Source of the DNA: CAYLLT01 sp964591605 | Lineage (GTDB): Bacteria; Planctomycetota; Phycisphaerae; UBA1845; PWPN01 | Reading direction: 5' to 3' | Length of the DNA: 6,876 nt | NCBI GenBank assembly: GCA_964591605.1 | Contig: CAZQEN010000387.1 | Span: forward strand, 1-6,876 | Shown here: piece after piece, positions 1 to 5,504 of the stretch | Position numbering within the stretch: the first letter of the stretch is position 1 | Layout of the letters: every line of letters starts with the position of its first letter | The notes under the pieces: generated by a model | Databases searched by the model: none | The model's input: only the letters and a program-made list of their open reading frames with translations | What the model was told of the DNA's origin: nothing | Program-made: the position numbers and the translations under genes

Positions 1-974
1 ACCATCTCCTCGCTCGGAGCTGGCAGGGGGCTGAGCCACGCCCGCATGGCCAGCTCGGCCTCCTGTGGCGTGACCTGCCGTGACGATGCCCCTTGCTCCC
101 GGTCCGCCACCCAGAGCGTCCGGCTCGAGGGATACCAGGCGAGCACCCCGGTCTCCGCACGATAGTATCTCTTCTTCGAGGGCCAGATCACACCTCCGGG
201 CACAACCCAGAAGGATGAGGAGGGCGAGACGTAGAACCACCAGATGCTCACGGCGGTTGCGGCATAGCCCAGCAGCATCATCAGAACCAGGGGCGATGAA
301 CGGCGCATGAACAACGCAATGTAGATCACCGGAAAGATGGACCAGAACCCGATCTGTTTCAGATGCCGTGCCCGGAGAACAGGTCGCAGCCAATCGGGCG
401 TGTCGTGTGTTTCAGGTATTGCAGTGGGTGAATCTGGCGTTGCGGAGCTCGAGAGGGCCAGAAAGGCAGAATCTGATTCGTCCAGTCTCACGGGTTCGAA
501 CGGCAGACGGAGCGGCGCGACGGGCGGCTCCGTCTTTTCGCGAGGCAGATACAGGCGGATGATCGTGCCCGTCGATTCGCACCGAGCCAGCAGCTCGGTG
601 AGTTCCTTCGGCTTCTGAGCGACGAGTGCGATTTCTTCGGCCGCGTCATCGTCATCATGCAGCACGCTATCGAGCCGTCCACGCATCTTTCGGAGCCGCT
701 GCTCGATGCGGTCGCGCCGGGCTTCCCAATGTTTGTGAGAAGTGACCCCGATGCAGCCGACGATCAGGAGGCCGCAGATCAGACCACCGGCCAGTCCGAT
801 CAAACTGCCCAGCGACGAGTTCGTGAAGAATGCCCCCGCTATCGCGCCCACGAACAACGAACCGAGGACGGGAATGGCAGCGATGGTGCCCGATTGATCG
901 GGACGGAACTTCAGATCGAAGACCGGAAGCGGTCTTGGGTACGCAAGAGGATTCTCGTTCCATTGCCGATCCAC
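1..974 (-). CDS. Multi-pass membrane protein of unknown function, GTG start, C-terminus cut by window edge
   Basis: I do not recognise the family. The frame is open from GTG at 974 to the left edge (324 complete codons), with an in-frame TAG at 986-984 just upstream, so GTG 974 is the only sensible start; no clear Shine-Dalgarno precedes it. Four hydrophobic segments can be read: about residues 31-50, 55-77, 208-223 and 228-249. Between the two helix pairs lies a charged stretch (about 80-200), helical and basic at first (EARRDRIEQRLRKMRGRL), with an acidic patch DDDDAAEE, probably cytosolic. After the last helix comes a beta-rich segment (WVVPGGVIWP, then YRAETGVLAWYPSSRTLWVAD) that resembles the membrane-proximal PH-like domains of other bacterial membrane proteins; that resemblance is inference. 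Codons read as genuine protein throughout, unlike the other frames. It starts 23 bases after the stop of the lipoprotein gene on the same strand, so the two are probably cotranscribed. Confidence 0.85.
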   Translation of the reverse strand, partial: MDRQWNENPLAYPRPLPVFDLKFRPDQSGTIAAIPVLGSLFVGAIAGAFFTNSSLGSLIGLAGGLICGLLIVGCIGVTSHKHWEARRDRIEQRLRKMRGRLDSVLHDDDDAAEEIALVAQKPKELTELLARCESTGTIIRLYLPREKTEPPVAPLRLPFEPVRLDESDSAFLALSSSATPDSPTAIPETHDTPDWLRPVLRARHLKQIGFWSIFPVIYIALFMRRSSPLVLMMLLGYAATAVSIWWFYVSPSSSFWVVPGGVIWPSKKRYYRAETGVLAWYPSSRTLWVADREQGASSRQVTPQEAELAMRAWLSPLPAPSEEM

Positions 975-997
975 AGGGGCATTCTACGCGATCATGC

Positions 998-1516
998 TTA
1001 TTGCGGCGCGCCGGGGAGCGTGGCCGTCACGCGGTAGTCCCAGAAGAAATCGAAGACGTTGTCGACTTGGCCTCGCTCGTTGACAGTGAGGAGGTACCTG
1101 CCGGAGGATTCGGCGGGGACGGTGAGGGTGTAGCCTTCATCCGGGCGGATCTCCAGGGTGGCGCTGGGGACCTGGTCCACCTCGTAGAACGCGCGGCTGC
1201 AGAACGGGTTGGTGTCCCGGTAGAGCGTGGAACCGTCGGGGGCGGTGACGGTGAAGGTCGCGCACTCGTCGTCGCCGCCGAGGTTCTCGAACTCGAACTG
1301 CAACCGGGCCAGCGTGGTGCCGCCGACGATTTCAAGGTCAATCGCGAATACGTCGGCGTTTCCCTGAACCGCCCGCGCCGTGAGGGGGGTATCCAGTGAG
1401 AGCGATGTCGCCTGTTCGGGAGCGTCATTCGGCTCCAGCGCATCTTCAGGCACGCGCGGACAGCCGGCGCCCATCAGGCAAAGCCCCGTCAGAATGATGA
1501 ATCCGATCGTGCGCAT
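998..1516 (-). CDS. Small secreted lipoprotein with PPC-like (pre-peptidase C-terminal) beta domain
   Basis: The product is 172 residues. The start at ATG 1516 is chosen over the ATG at 1558 because it has a GGAG eight bases upstream and begins directly with a signal peptide: MRTIGFIILTGLCLMGAG, then Cys19. The lipidation site is likely Cys19, although Gly at -3 is not the usual Leu, so ordinary export is an alternative. The mature part opens with EPNDAPEQA (28-36), the typical entry motif of PPC domains (PF04151). It continues with DVFAIDL, a TVTAPDGSTLYRD strand-turn and SSGRYLLTVN near the end, all characteristic of the PPC beta-sandwich. Cys85 and Cys106 could form a disulfide. PPC domains usually accompany secreted proteases or other exported enzymes; here the domain stands alone, so a binding or envelope role is inferred. 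The membrane-protein gene follows 23 bases downstream. Confidence 0.85.
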   Translation of the reverse strand: MRTIGFIILTGLCLMGAGCPRVPEDALEPNDAPEQATSLSLDTPLTARAVQGNADVFAIDLEIVGGTTLARLQFEFENLGGDDECATFTVTAPDGSTLYRDTNPFCSRAFYEVDQVPSATLEIRPDEGYTLTVPAESSGRYLLTVNERGQVDNVFDFFWDYRVTATLPGAPQ

Positions 1517-1591
1517 GCTGGATTCTCCGATCCGTCGGCTCCCGATCACAACCCACATGATTACCAGAAGAATGGATAGAGGGAAAGCGGA

Positions 1592-1619
1592 ACGCCCGGC
1601 AATGTCTTCCTTCGGGCGT
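1592..1619. repeat. Short perfect inverted repeat (7-bp arms)
   Basis: ACGCCCG at 1592-1598 is the exact reverse complement of CGGGCGT at 1613-1619, with a 14-base loop. It lies about 75-100 bases upstream of the lipoprotein start on the minus strand, so it could be an operator or a weak terminator stem. No T-run is attached. A 7-bp GC-rich match in GC-rich DNA may also be chance. Confidence 0.3.
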
Positions 1620-1641
1620 ATCCAGCGTTCTGCGGAAGTCA

Positions 1642-1652
1642 GGTGGCATGGG
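1642..1652. repeat. Inverted partial copy of the repeat-unit tail
   Basis: GGTGGCATGGG here is the exact reverse complement of CCCATGCCACC, found in repeat unit 1 (1697-1707) and unit 3 (1779-1789). The intervening bases to 1675 match the unit poorly. It looks like a degenerate head-to-head copy at the left edge of the array, as in mosaic repeat elements built from oppositely oriented palindromic units. Confidence 0.6.
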
Positions 1653-1675
1653 TTCCGATGGGCCGTCAGCCACCC

Positions 1676-1796
1676 GCACGGGCAGCGAGTACGCTGCCCA
1701 TGCCACCCGAGAGGCTGTGCGGGCAGCGAGTACGGTGCTCATGCCACGCGAGAGACCGCACGGGCAGCGAGTACGCTGCCCATGCCACCCGAGAGG
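1676..1796. repeat. Three tandem 41-bp palindromic repeats (REP/BIME-like)
   Basis: Units begin at 1676, 1717 and 1758, an exact 41-base period. A 39-base core is identical in units 1 and 3 and differs at several positions in unit 2. Each core contains GGGCAGCG, a four-base AGTA loop and CGCTGCCC: a perfect 8-bp stem in units 1 and 3, broken by base changes in unit 2 (CGGTGCTC). The stem is followed by CATGCCACCCGAGAGG. The layout resembles the dispersed palindromic elements of bacterial intergenic regions. Lying between two minus-strand genes, the hairpins could affect mRNA ends or stability; that is inference. It is not a CRISPR, since only two bases separate the cores. Confidence 0.85.
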
Positions 1797-1954
1797 CACG
1801 TCCCTGTATCTGGGATGCATCCTCTTGCTTCCCGCTTTCCCTGGGGTTCACATGAAACAGCGCGCGGCCCCGGCGACGGCACTCGCGCAGGAGCGGTGCT
1901 TCTCTTCATGCCTTGCGCGGTTATCTGCGTTCATCGGCGGGTCCAGCGCGTTGC

Positions 1955-2776
1955 CTATGGGAGCATCGTTCTGGACACCTGCGCCCGTCGCGAGGGCTGG
2001 CCGAACTGGATGGCGGCGATGAGCATCCGGCCGTAGCGCGCCCACATCTCGGTCTCACCCAGGCCGGCCACGTCCTTGCCGAACTCGACCGTCACGATCG
2101 GGATGCCCAGCGTCTCGCCCGCGTACGAGCCGAGCGAGCCGTCGCGGGCTCCGACGCGCTTGACCTTCAGATCGCACACCGCGGCCATGGCTTCCGCCAG
2201 CTTCTTCGACTCGGGCGGACCGTCGTAGTCCATGCAGTCGAGCGGCTCGTGAAGCGTGATGATCCGGTCGGGCTGATATTCCGCCAGCAGCGCGTGCAGT
2301 GCCCGGCTCTCCGGCTCCGAAAGTGCCTTGGGACCGTGCTGGCGCGTCGCGGAGAAGTTCCTGGCGGGGAAGTTGCGATTCAGGTCCACGCCGCGGGTGT
2401 TGCCGCGGGTTTTCTTTGCGGCGCCGTCGGGATTGGTCTCCGGGATGAGCAGCACGAGGCGGCCGTCGAGCAGGTCGGGGTTCTCGCGCAGGTGCTGGCC
2501 GAGCCGGCGGACCAGCGGCGTGCCCGCCCGTTCCGTGCCGTGGATGCTGGCGATGATCAGGACGGTTTCGCCGCCGCTCCGGCCGTACATCTCGCAGGAG
2601 ATCGGCCGGCCCTCCACCGACTGGCCGACGACCATCCGCTGAAACTCGACCCGCTGGGACGGGGGCCGCGGCGAAGCCTCGGTGCCCCAGAGACTGCCCT
2701 GGCAGCCGCTCAGCAGCGTCAGACCCAATGCCGCTCCGACCGCGGCCCGTCTTGCGTGTGAAGCCTCAACTCTCAA
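1955..2776 (-). CDS. M14-family zinc carboxypeptidase-like lipoprotein (MpaA-like murein peptide amidase type)
   Basis: Predicted exported zinc metallopeptidase of 273 residues. With the TTG start at 2776, the N-terminus MRVEASHARRAAVGAALGLT is followed by a textbook lipobox LLSGC (Cys25). AAGGAG sits six bases before that TTG; ATGs at 2794, 2800 and 2827 are possible but lack a good ribosome binding site. M14 landmarks: GQSVEGRPI before the core; zinc ligands in IHGTE (His79, Glu82) and LHEP (His176); ETNPDG; substrate-binding RGVDLNRNFP (128-137, Asn133-Arg134); and catalytic Glu231 in VTVEFG. All key residues are present, so it should be active. The family trims C-terminal residues from peptides; short members such as MpaA cut the gamma-D-Glu-diaminopimelate bond of murein peptides. 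The peptidoglycan substrate is inferred from the size class and envelope location. It is divergent from the zinc-ribbon gene, with 187 bases between them. Confidence 0.9.
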   Translation of the reverse strand: MRVEASHARRAAVGAALGLTLLSGCQGSLWGTEASPRPPSQRVEFQRMVVGQSVEGRPISCEMYGRSGGETVLIIASIHGTERAGTPLVRRLGQHLRENPDLLDGRLVLLIPETNPDGAAKKTRGNTRGVDLNRNFPARNFSATRQHGPKALSEPESRALHALLAEYQPDRIITLHEPLDCMDYDGPPESKKLAEAMAAVCDLKVKRVGARDGSLGSYAGETLGIPIVTVEFGKDVAGLGETEMWARYGRMLIAAIQFGQPSRRAQVSRTMLP

Positions 2777-2963
2777 GTGGATCTCCTTGTGCATGCTCAT
2801 GGTATCGGCCAGGGGCGTGGGTTTCATCCAATCCCGGCCCATCCCGCCGTCCGGCACGCAAGGCACCCCGGCATGCTGCCGCGACCGGGGCAGGGAATTG
2901 CCGCAAGCCACGCGGACACGTACGATTGCCCAGGCCGCGAGAGGCAATATCCGAGGCCCCGCC

Positions 2964-3398
2964 ATGCGTCGGATTCTGGGGAGTCGAAGCCCGGTCCGGA
3001 TGAGCGATCCCGAGCTGGTGCTCGTCTTTCAGAGTCTCCTGCAGGAGGCCGGCATCCCTGTGGTCGTGCAGGACGAGGTGCGCGGCACCGTCTTCTATCC
3101 GACCCTCTGGGTCGTCAACGACGCTGATTACGAGCGGGCGCTCGAGATCATTGACGCCAACCCGCCGGTCCCGCGTGAGTGTCCCGAATGCGGCTACGAT
3201 CTTCGGGGTTTGCCCGAACCGCGCTGCCCGGAGTGCGGCGAGCCGTTCTTCCGTCCGATCCGCCCGCCTGACTGGATCTGCCCGCATTGCGACGAGAGGC
3301 TGGAAGGGCAGTTCACCGCCTGCTGGAAATGCGGGGCGAAGCGGCCCGAGAAGCCCGAGACTCTGCCGCCACTGCCGCCGGCCGATGAGGAGGCGTGA
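2964..3398 (+). CDS. DUF2007-like domain plus two zinc ribbons, hypothetical protein
   Basis: A 144-residue cytosolic protein. The start at ATG 2964 is supported by GAGG seven bases upstream and by the domain start MRRILGS..DPELVLVFQ; ATG 3000 would cut into it. Residues 1-63 match the DUF2007 pattern (putative signal-transducing, PF09413): a helix that selects a location (LVFQSLLQEAG), the strand IPVVVQDE, then LWVVNDADYERALEII. Two zinc ribbons follow: Cys73, 76, 88, 91 (CPECGYDL...CPECG) and Cys106, 109, 120, 123 (CPHCDERL...CWKCG). The tail is proline and acid rich. The CGYDLRG zinc ribbon is a motif I associate with planctomycetes. DUF2007 proteins have no established reaction; a metal-dependent binding or regulatory role is only inferred. 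It stands alone, upstream of the toxin-antitoxin promoter. Confidence 0.9.
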   Translation: MRRILGSRSPVRMSDPELVLVFQSLLQEAGIPVVVQDEVRGTVFYPTLWVVNDADYERALEIIDANPPVPRECPECGYDLRGLPEPRCPECGEPFFRPIRPPDWICPHCDERLEGQFTACWKCGAKRPEKPETLPPLPPADEEA

Positions 3399-3428
3399 GC
3401 GGGCGGCATGGAGGCCGCTCTCTGACAC

Positions 3429-3452
3429 CCTGCGCTCGCCCGCTGGCGCAGG
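3429..3452. promoter_or_regulatory. Inverted repeat just upstream of the vapBC -10, candidate autoregulatory operator
   Basis: CCTGCGC (3429-3435) and GCGCAGG (3446-3452) are perfect inverted arms of 7 bp around a 10-base centre. The right arm ends six bases before the TATAAT box, so a bound repressor would cover the -35 region. VapBC-type operons are normally repressed by the antitoxin or the complex binding such palindromes. A terminator for the upstream gene is less likely, as no T-run follows. Confidence 0.45.
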
Positions 3453-3458
3453 TGCCTG

Positions 3459-3464
3459 TATAAT
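3459..3464 (+). promoter_or_regulatory. Consensus -10 box (TATAAT) of the vapBC operon
   Basis: A perfect TATAAT stands out in otherwise GC-rich sequence, 27 bases before the antitoxin GTG. The hexamer 17 bases upstream (TCGCCC) is not a recognisable -35, so an activator, relaxed -35 recognition or repression through the overlapping inverted repeat is plausible. Transcription would begin near 3471 and give a short leader containing the GGAG of the antitoxin. Confidence 0.55.
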
Positions 3465-3491
3465 AGGGGCATACGCGTCGGAGATTGGGCA

Positions 3492-3776
3492 GTGAGCACA
3501 GTGACCGGGACATACAGGCAGGGCCAGGTCCAGCTCGACACGCCCGTCGACTGGCAGGAGGGTGTTCGCGTCCGGGTCGTTCGCGAGGAGGAGGCGGTGG
3601 GCATGCGCGAAGAGGATTGGCCGACCACCCCGGAGGGTATCCGTGAACTGGTGGCTCGGATGGAAGCATTGGAACCGCTGGAACTCACGCCTGAGGACGA
3701 AGCTGAGATCGAAGCCGCGCGGGCCGAAGTGAAACGAGTCACCCTGGAAGCGGTACGCAAACAGATGGGGCTGTGA
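3492..3776 (+). CDS. Antitoxin of a VapBC-type toxin-antitoxin pair (DUF104-like N-terminus)
   Basis: A 94-residue acidic protein predicted to bind and neutralise the PIN toxin encoded next to it and to repress their shared promoter. The GTG start at 3492 has GGAG (3480-3483) eight bases upstream. The N-terminus VTGTYRQGQVQLDTPVDWQE, followed by VRVRVV, has the strand-turn-strand pattern of DUF104 (PF01954) antitoxins ('v...y.nGvi.L..pvdl.eG..v.v'). The second half, from about residue 46, is helical and strongly charged (GIRELVARMEALEPL, then a Glu/Ala-rich helix), fitting a toxin-wrapping tail. The stop TGA is directly followed by the toxin start. Family placement rests on pattern and pairing and is moderately sure; the antitoxin role is better supported by context. 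Confidence 0.8.
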   Translation: MSTVTGTYRQGQVQLDTPVDWQEGVRVRVVREEEAVGMREEDWPTTPEGIRELVARMEALEPLELTPEDEAEIEAARAEVKRVTLEAVRKQMGL

Positions 3777-4184
3777 TTGCGTCGATATCTTCTGGACACG
3801 GGCATCGCGAGTGACCATTTGAATCAGCGATTCGGGGTGCATCTTCGCGCCCAGGCGGTTGCGAGAAACGGCGACCGTGTCGGCGTGTGTATGCCGGTGG
3901 TTGCGGAATTGATCGCAGGCATCGAACTGAGTGTGACGCGCGAGAGGAATCTGGCTCGCTTCCGCCGCTTCCTCGCGACAATAACTAACTGGCCTTTTGA
4001 TATGCGTGCAGCCGAGGAATATGGCCGGATCTTTGCCGCATTGCGGAGGTCAGGCAGACCTATGCAGCAGATTGATATTCAAATCGCCGCGATCGCCCTC
4101 AGTCTGGGGAATTGCACTGTCGTATCGAAGGATACCGACTTTTCGGCTATTCCCGGGCTCGCTGTTGAGAACTGGGCGCAGTAG
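3777..4184 (+). CDS. vapC: VapC-type PIN-domain ribonuclease toxin
   Basis: A 135-residue PIN-domain protein, the usual length for VapC, predicted to be a magnesium-dependent endoribonuclease that cuts tRNA or other RNA when freed from its antitoxin. The four acidic sites are intact: Asp7 in RRYLLDTG, Glu44 in PVVAELIAG, Asp100 in QQIDIQIAAIAL, and Asp119/Asp121 in VVSKDTDFSAIPGL. The start is TTG at 3777, immediately after the antitoxin TGA with no intervening base. No start can lie upstream, because that TGA is in frame, and a later start would lose Asp7. The zero gap implies translational coupling. Base composition in the middle (about 3980-4090) is visibly less GC-rich than in ispG, which fits a horizontally acquired module. 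ispG begins 16 bases downstream. The RNA target cannot be read from the sequence. Confidence 0.9.
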   Translation: MRRYLLDTGIASDHLNQRFGVHLRAQAVARNGDRVGVCMPVVAELIAGIELSVTRERNLARFRRFLATITNWPFDMRAAEEYGRIFAALRRSGRPMQQIDIQIAAIALSLGNCTVVSKDTDFSAIPGLAVENWAQ

Positions 4185-4200
4185 GGTGTCTTAACGGTCC

Positions 4201-5427
4201 ATGATCACACGCCGTAAAACCCGTCAGTTCAAGATCGGTCACGTCCCCATCGGCGGAGACGCGCCGGTCGTGCTGCAGAGCATGACGAGTACGTACACGT
4301 ACGATATTGACGCCACGGTGGCTCAGATCAACCGGCTGACGGCGGCGGGGTGCGACGTGGTGCGCGTGGCCGTGCCGGATCAGCGCGACACCGAGGCGCT
4401 GCCGGAGATTCTGCGGCAGACGCGCGTGCCCATCGTGGCCGACGTGCACTTTCACTTCCAGCGGGCGCTCGAGGCCATCAAAGCGGGCGTGCACAAGATC
4501 CGCCTCAACCCCGGCAACATCCAGGACCGCAAGCAGGTCAACGAGGTCATCCGCGCGTGCAAGGATGCCGGCATCCCCATCCGCGTCGGTGTGAACGAAG
4601 GCGGCATCGTCGAGCGGAAAGACAAGGCGCTGCGGGCGGTCGAAAAGGCCGCCATCGAGCAGGACCGCCACGCCCACCTGATCCGCATCATGATCGAGAA
4701 GCTCGAAGAGTATATGCGCATCTTCGAGGCCAACGATTTTTATGACGTGGTGCTCAGCGCCAAGAGCATCGACGCCACGATCGTCATCGACGCCTACCGC
4801 GCGATCAGCCAGCGGTTCGACTTCCCGCTGCACCTGGGCGTCACGCACGCGGGCCCGCCGGAGACCGGGCGCATCCGCAGCATCGCCGCCCTTGGGACCC
4901 TCCTGGCGGAGGGCATCGGCGACACGATCCGCATCAGCTACGCCGCCGACCCGATCCACGAGGTCGAAGACGGCAAGGAGCTGCTGTGCAGCCTGGGCCT
5001 GCGGGCCCGCAACGAGCCCGAGCTCATCGCCTGCCCGACCTGCGGGCGCATCGAGGTCGATCTCATCGAGCTCGTCAAGAAGGTCCGCGAGAAGCTCGCC
5101 CTCATCAAGGTGCCGGTGAAGGTGGCCGTCATGGGCTGCGTGGTGAACGGCCCCGGCGAGGCCGAGGGCGCCGACGTGGCCGTCTTCGCCGGCAAGGGTA
5201 AGGGCATCATCTACGTCCAGGGCGAGCAGGTCCGCACCGTCACCGAAGCCCAGATGCTCGACGCCCTCTACGAAGAGTCCGTCAAGTTCGCCGAGCGCGT
5301 CGAACGCGGCGAGGCCACCCTCACCAACGCACGCGTCGACATCAAGCCCCCCGATCCGATCGGCCCCCTGGGCAGCGGGTACGAGAAGATCAAGTCCGGC
5401 GGGCTGGGATTGCCGGTCGTGGAGTAG
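4201..5427 (+). CDS. ispG: 4-hydroxy-3-methylbut-2-en-1-yl diphosphate synthase (IspG/GcpE)
   Basis: Penultimate enzyme of the MEP isoprenoid pathway. It reductively converts 2-C-methyl-D-erythritol 2,4-cyclodiphosphate to HMBPP with a [4Fe-4S] cluster and electrons from ferredoxin or flavodoxin. The product has 408 residues, the two-domain bacterial form without the large insert found in plant, chlamydial and Bacteroidetes enzymes. The N-terminal TIM barrel runs to about 265, with VVLQSMTST, VRVAVPD, VADVHFHF, KIRLNPGNI and RVGVNEGG; the C-terminal domain holds the cluster ligands Cys278, Cys281 (ACPTCGR), Cys313 and Glu320 (MGCVVNGPGE). Spacing is the same as in the E. coli enzyme. ATG 4201 is the first start after an in-frame TAA at 4192-4194, and no Shine-Dalgarno is visible. 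It lies 16 bases after the vapC stop. Third positions are overwhelmingly G or C, so it looks native to the genome. Identification is secure. Confidence 0.98.
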   Translation: MITRRKTRQFKIGHVPIGGDAPVVLQSMTSTYTYDIDATVAQINRLTAAGCDVVRVAVPDQRDTEALPEILRQTRVPIVADVHFHFQRALEAIKAGVHKIRLNPGNIQDRKQVNEVIRACKDAGIPIRVGVNEGGIVERKDKALRAVEKAAIEQDRHAHLIRIMIEKLEEYMRIFEANDFYDVVLSAKSIDATIVIDAYRAISQRFDFPLHLGVTHAGPPETGRIRSIAALGTLLAEGIGDTIRISYAADPIHEVEDGKELLCSLGLRARNEPELIACPTCGRIEVDLIELVKKVREKLALIKVPVKVAVMGCVVNGPGEAEGADVAVFAGKGKGIIYVQGEQVRTVTEAQMLDALYEESVKFAERVERGEATLTNARVDIKPPDPIGPLGSGYEKIKSGGLGLPVVE

Positions 5428-5449
5428 CTCGAGAAGTGAATCGGACACC

Positions 5450-5478
5450 TTGACACGTGCCTGGGCGGCATCAATAAT
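5450..5478 (+). promoter_or_regulatory. Near-consensus sigma-70 promoter of the TIGR04255 cassette
   Basis: A perfect -35 TTGACA (5450-5455) is separated by exactly 17 bases from AATAAT (5473-5478), which matches the -10 consensus in five of six positions. Transcription should start near 5485, giving a leader of about 20 bases that includes AGGAGG. It lies in the 77 bases between ispG and the cassette, so the cassette is its own transcription unit. This is the best promoter match I found in the window. Confidence 0.8.
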
Positions 5479-5490
5479 TCCTTTGATCGT

Positions 5491-5496
5491 AGGAGG
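5491..5496 (+). promoter_or_regulatory. Perfect Shine-Dalgarno AGGAGG that points to an ATT start
   Basis: AGGAGG is followed by an eight-base spacer and then ATT at 5505-5507, in frame with the TIGR04255 protein. No ATG, GTG or TTG in that frame lies between the upstream stop (TAG 5490-5492) and GTG 5541, which is 44 bases away and too far to use this site. Confidence 0.8.
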
Positions 5497-5504
5497 ATAC
5501 ATCG

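Larger units (their letters stand above)
1517..1954. other. 438-base intergenic region with repeats, no gene
   Basis: This lies between two minus-strand genes, the M14 peptidase (upstream) and the PPC lipoprotein (downstream). I see no credible coding frame; the open frames crossing it only translate the repeats. It holds a GGAG ribosome binding site for the lipoprotein near 1525-1528, a perfect 7-bp inverted repeat (ACGCCCG at 1592-1598 with CGGGCGT at 1613-1619, loop 14), an inverted copy of part of the repeat unit (1642-1652), and the three-unit repeat array (1676-1796). From 1797 to 1954 I recognise nothing firm. There is no T-run terminator after the peptidase stop. Confidence 0.7.

Noticed and set aside
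830..1399. 189-codon open frame on the plus strand
   Set aside because: It crosses two minus-strand genes and is rich in Gly, Arg and Glu as expected of a shadow frame; the minus frame has a signal peptide, lipobox-like site and PPC motifs.
1676..1796. CRISPR array
   Set aside because: The cores are separated by only two bases, so there are no spacers; the units are palindromic tandem repeats and no cas gene is present.
1446..1820. 124-codon minus-strand open frame over the repeats
   Set aside because: Most of it is the 41-bp DNA repeat translated (recurring RVAWAAYSLPVR-like segments); a period of 41 is not a multiple of three, so the repeats are not protein repeats.
1913..2761. 282-codon open frame on the plus strand
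   Set aside because: It is opposite the M14 peptidase, whose zinc-binding and catalytic motifs are all on the minus strand; the plus translation has no recognisable domain.
2866..2890. CCCCGG/CCGGGG inverted repeat in the divergent intergenic region
   Set aside because: Six GC-only pairs with a 13-base loop are expected by chance at this base composition, and no promoter element is aligned with it.
3397..3420. Rho-independent terminator after the zinc-ribbon gene
   Set aside because: GAGCGG and CCGCTC can pair (6 bp, loop 12), but the stem overlaps the stop codon and no T-run follows.
3422..3427. CTGACA as the -35 of the vapBC promoter
   Set aside because: It is 31 bases from TATAAT, far outside the 15-19 base spacing sigma-70 accepts.
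2766..3842. 358-codon open frame on the minus strand
   Set aside because: It runs antisense across the zinc-ribbon gene, the vapBC promoter, the antitoxin and the start of the toxin, all of which have clear family motifs on the plus strand.
4147..5502. Long open frame of 451 codons on the minus strand opposite ispG
   Set aside because: It is antisense to a certain ispG in very GC-rich DNA, where such frames arise from codon bias. Its translation is a monotonous Asp/Leu/Val/His-rich sequence with no domain.
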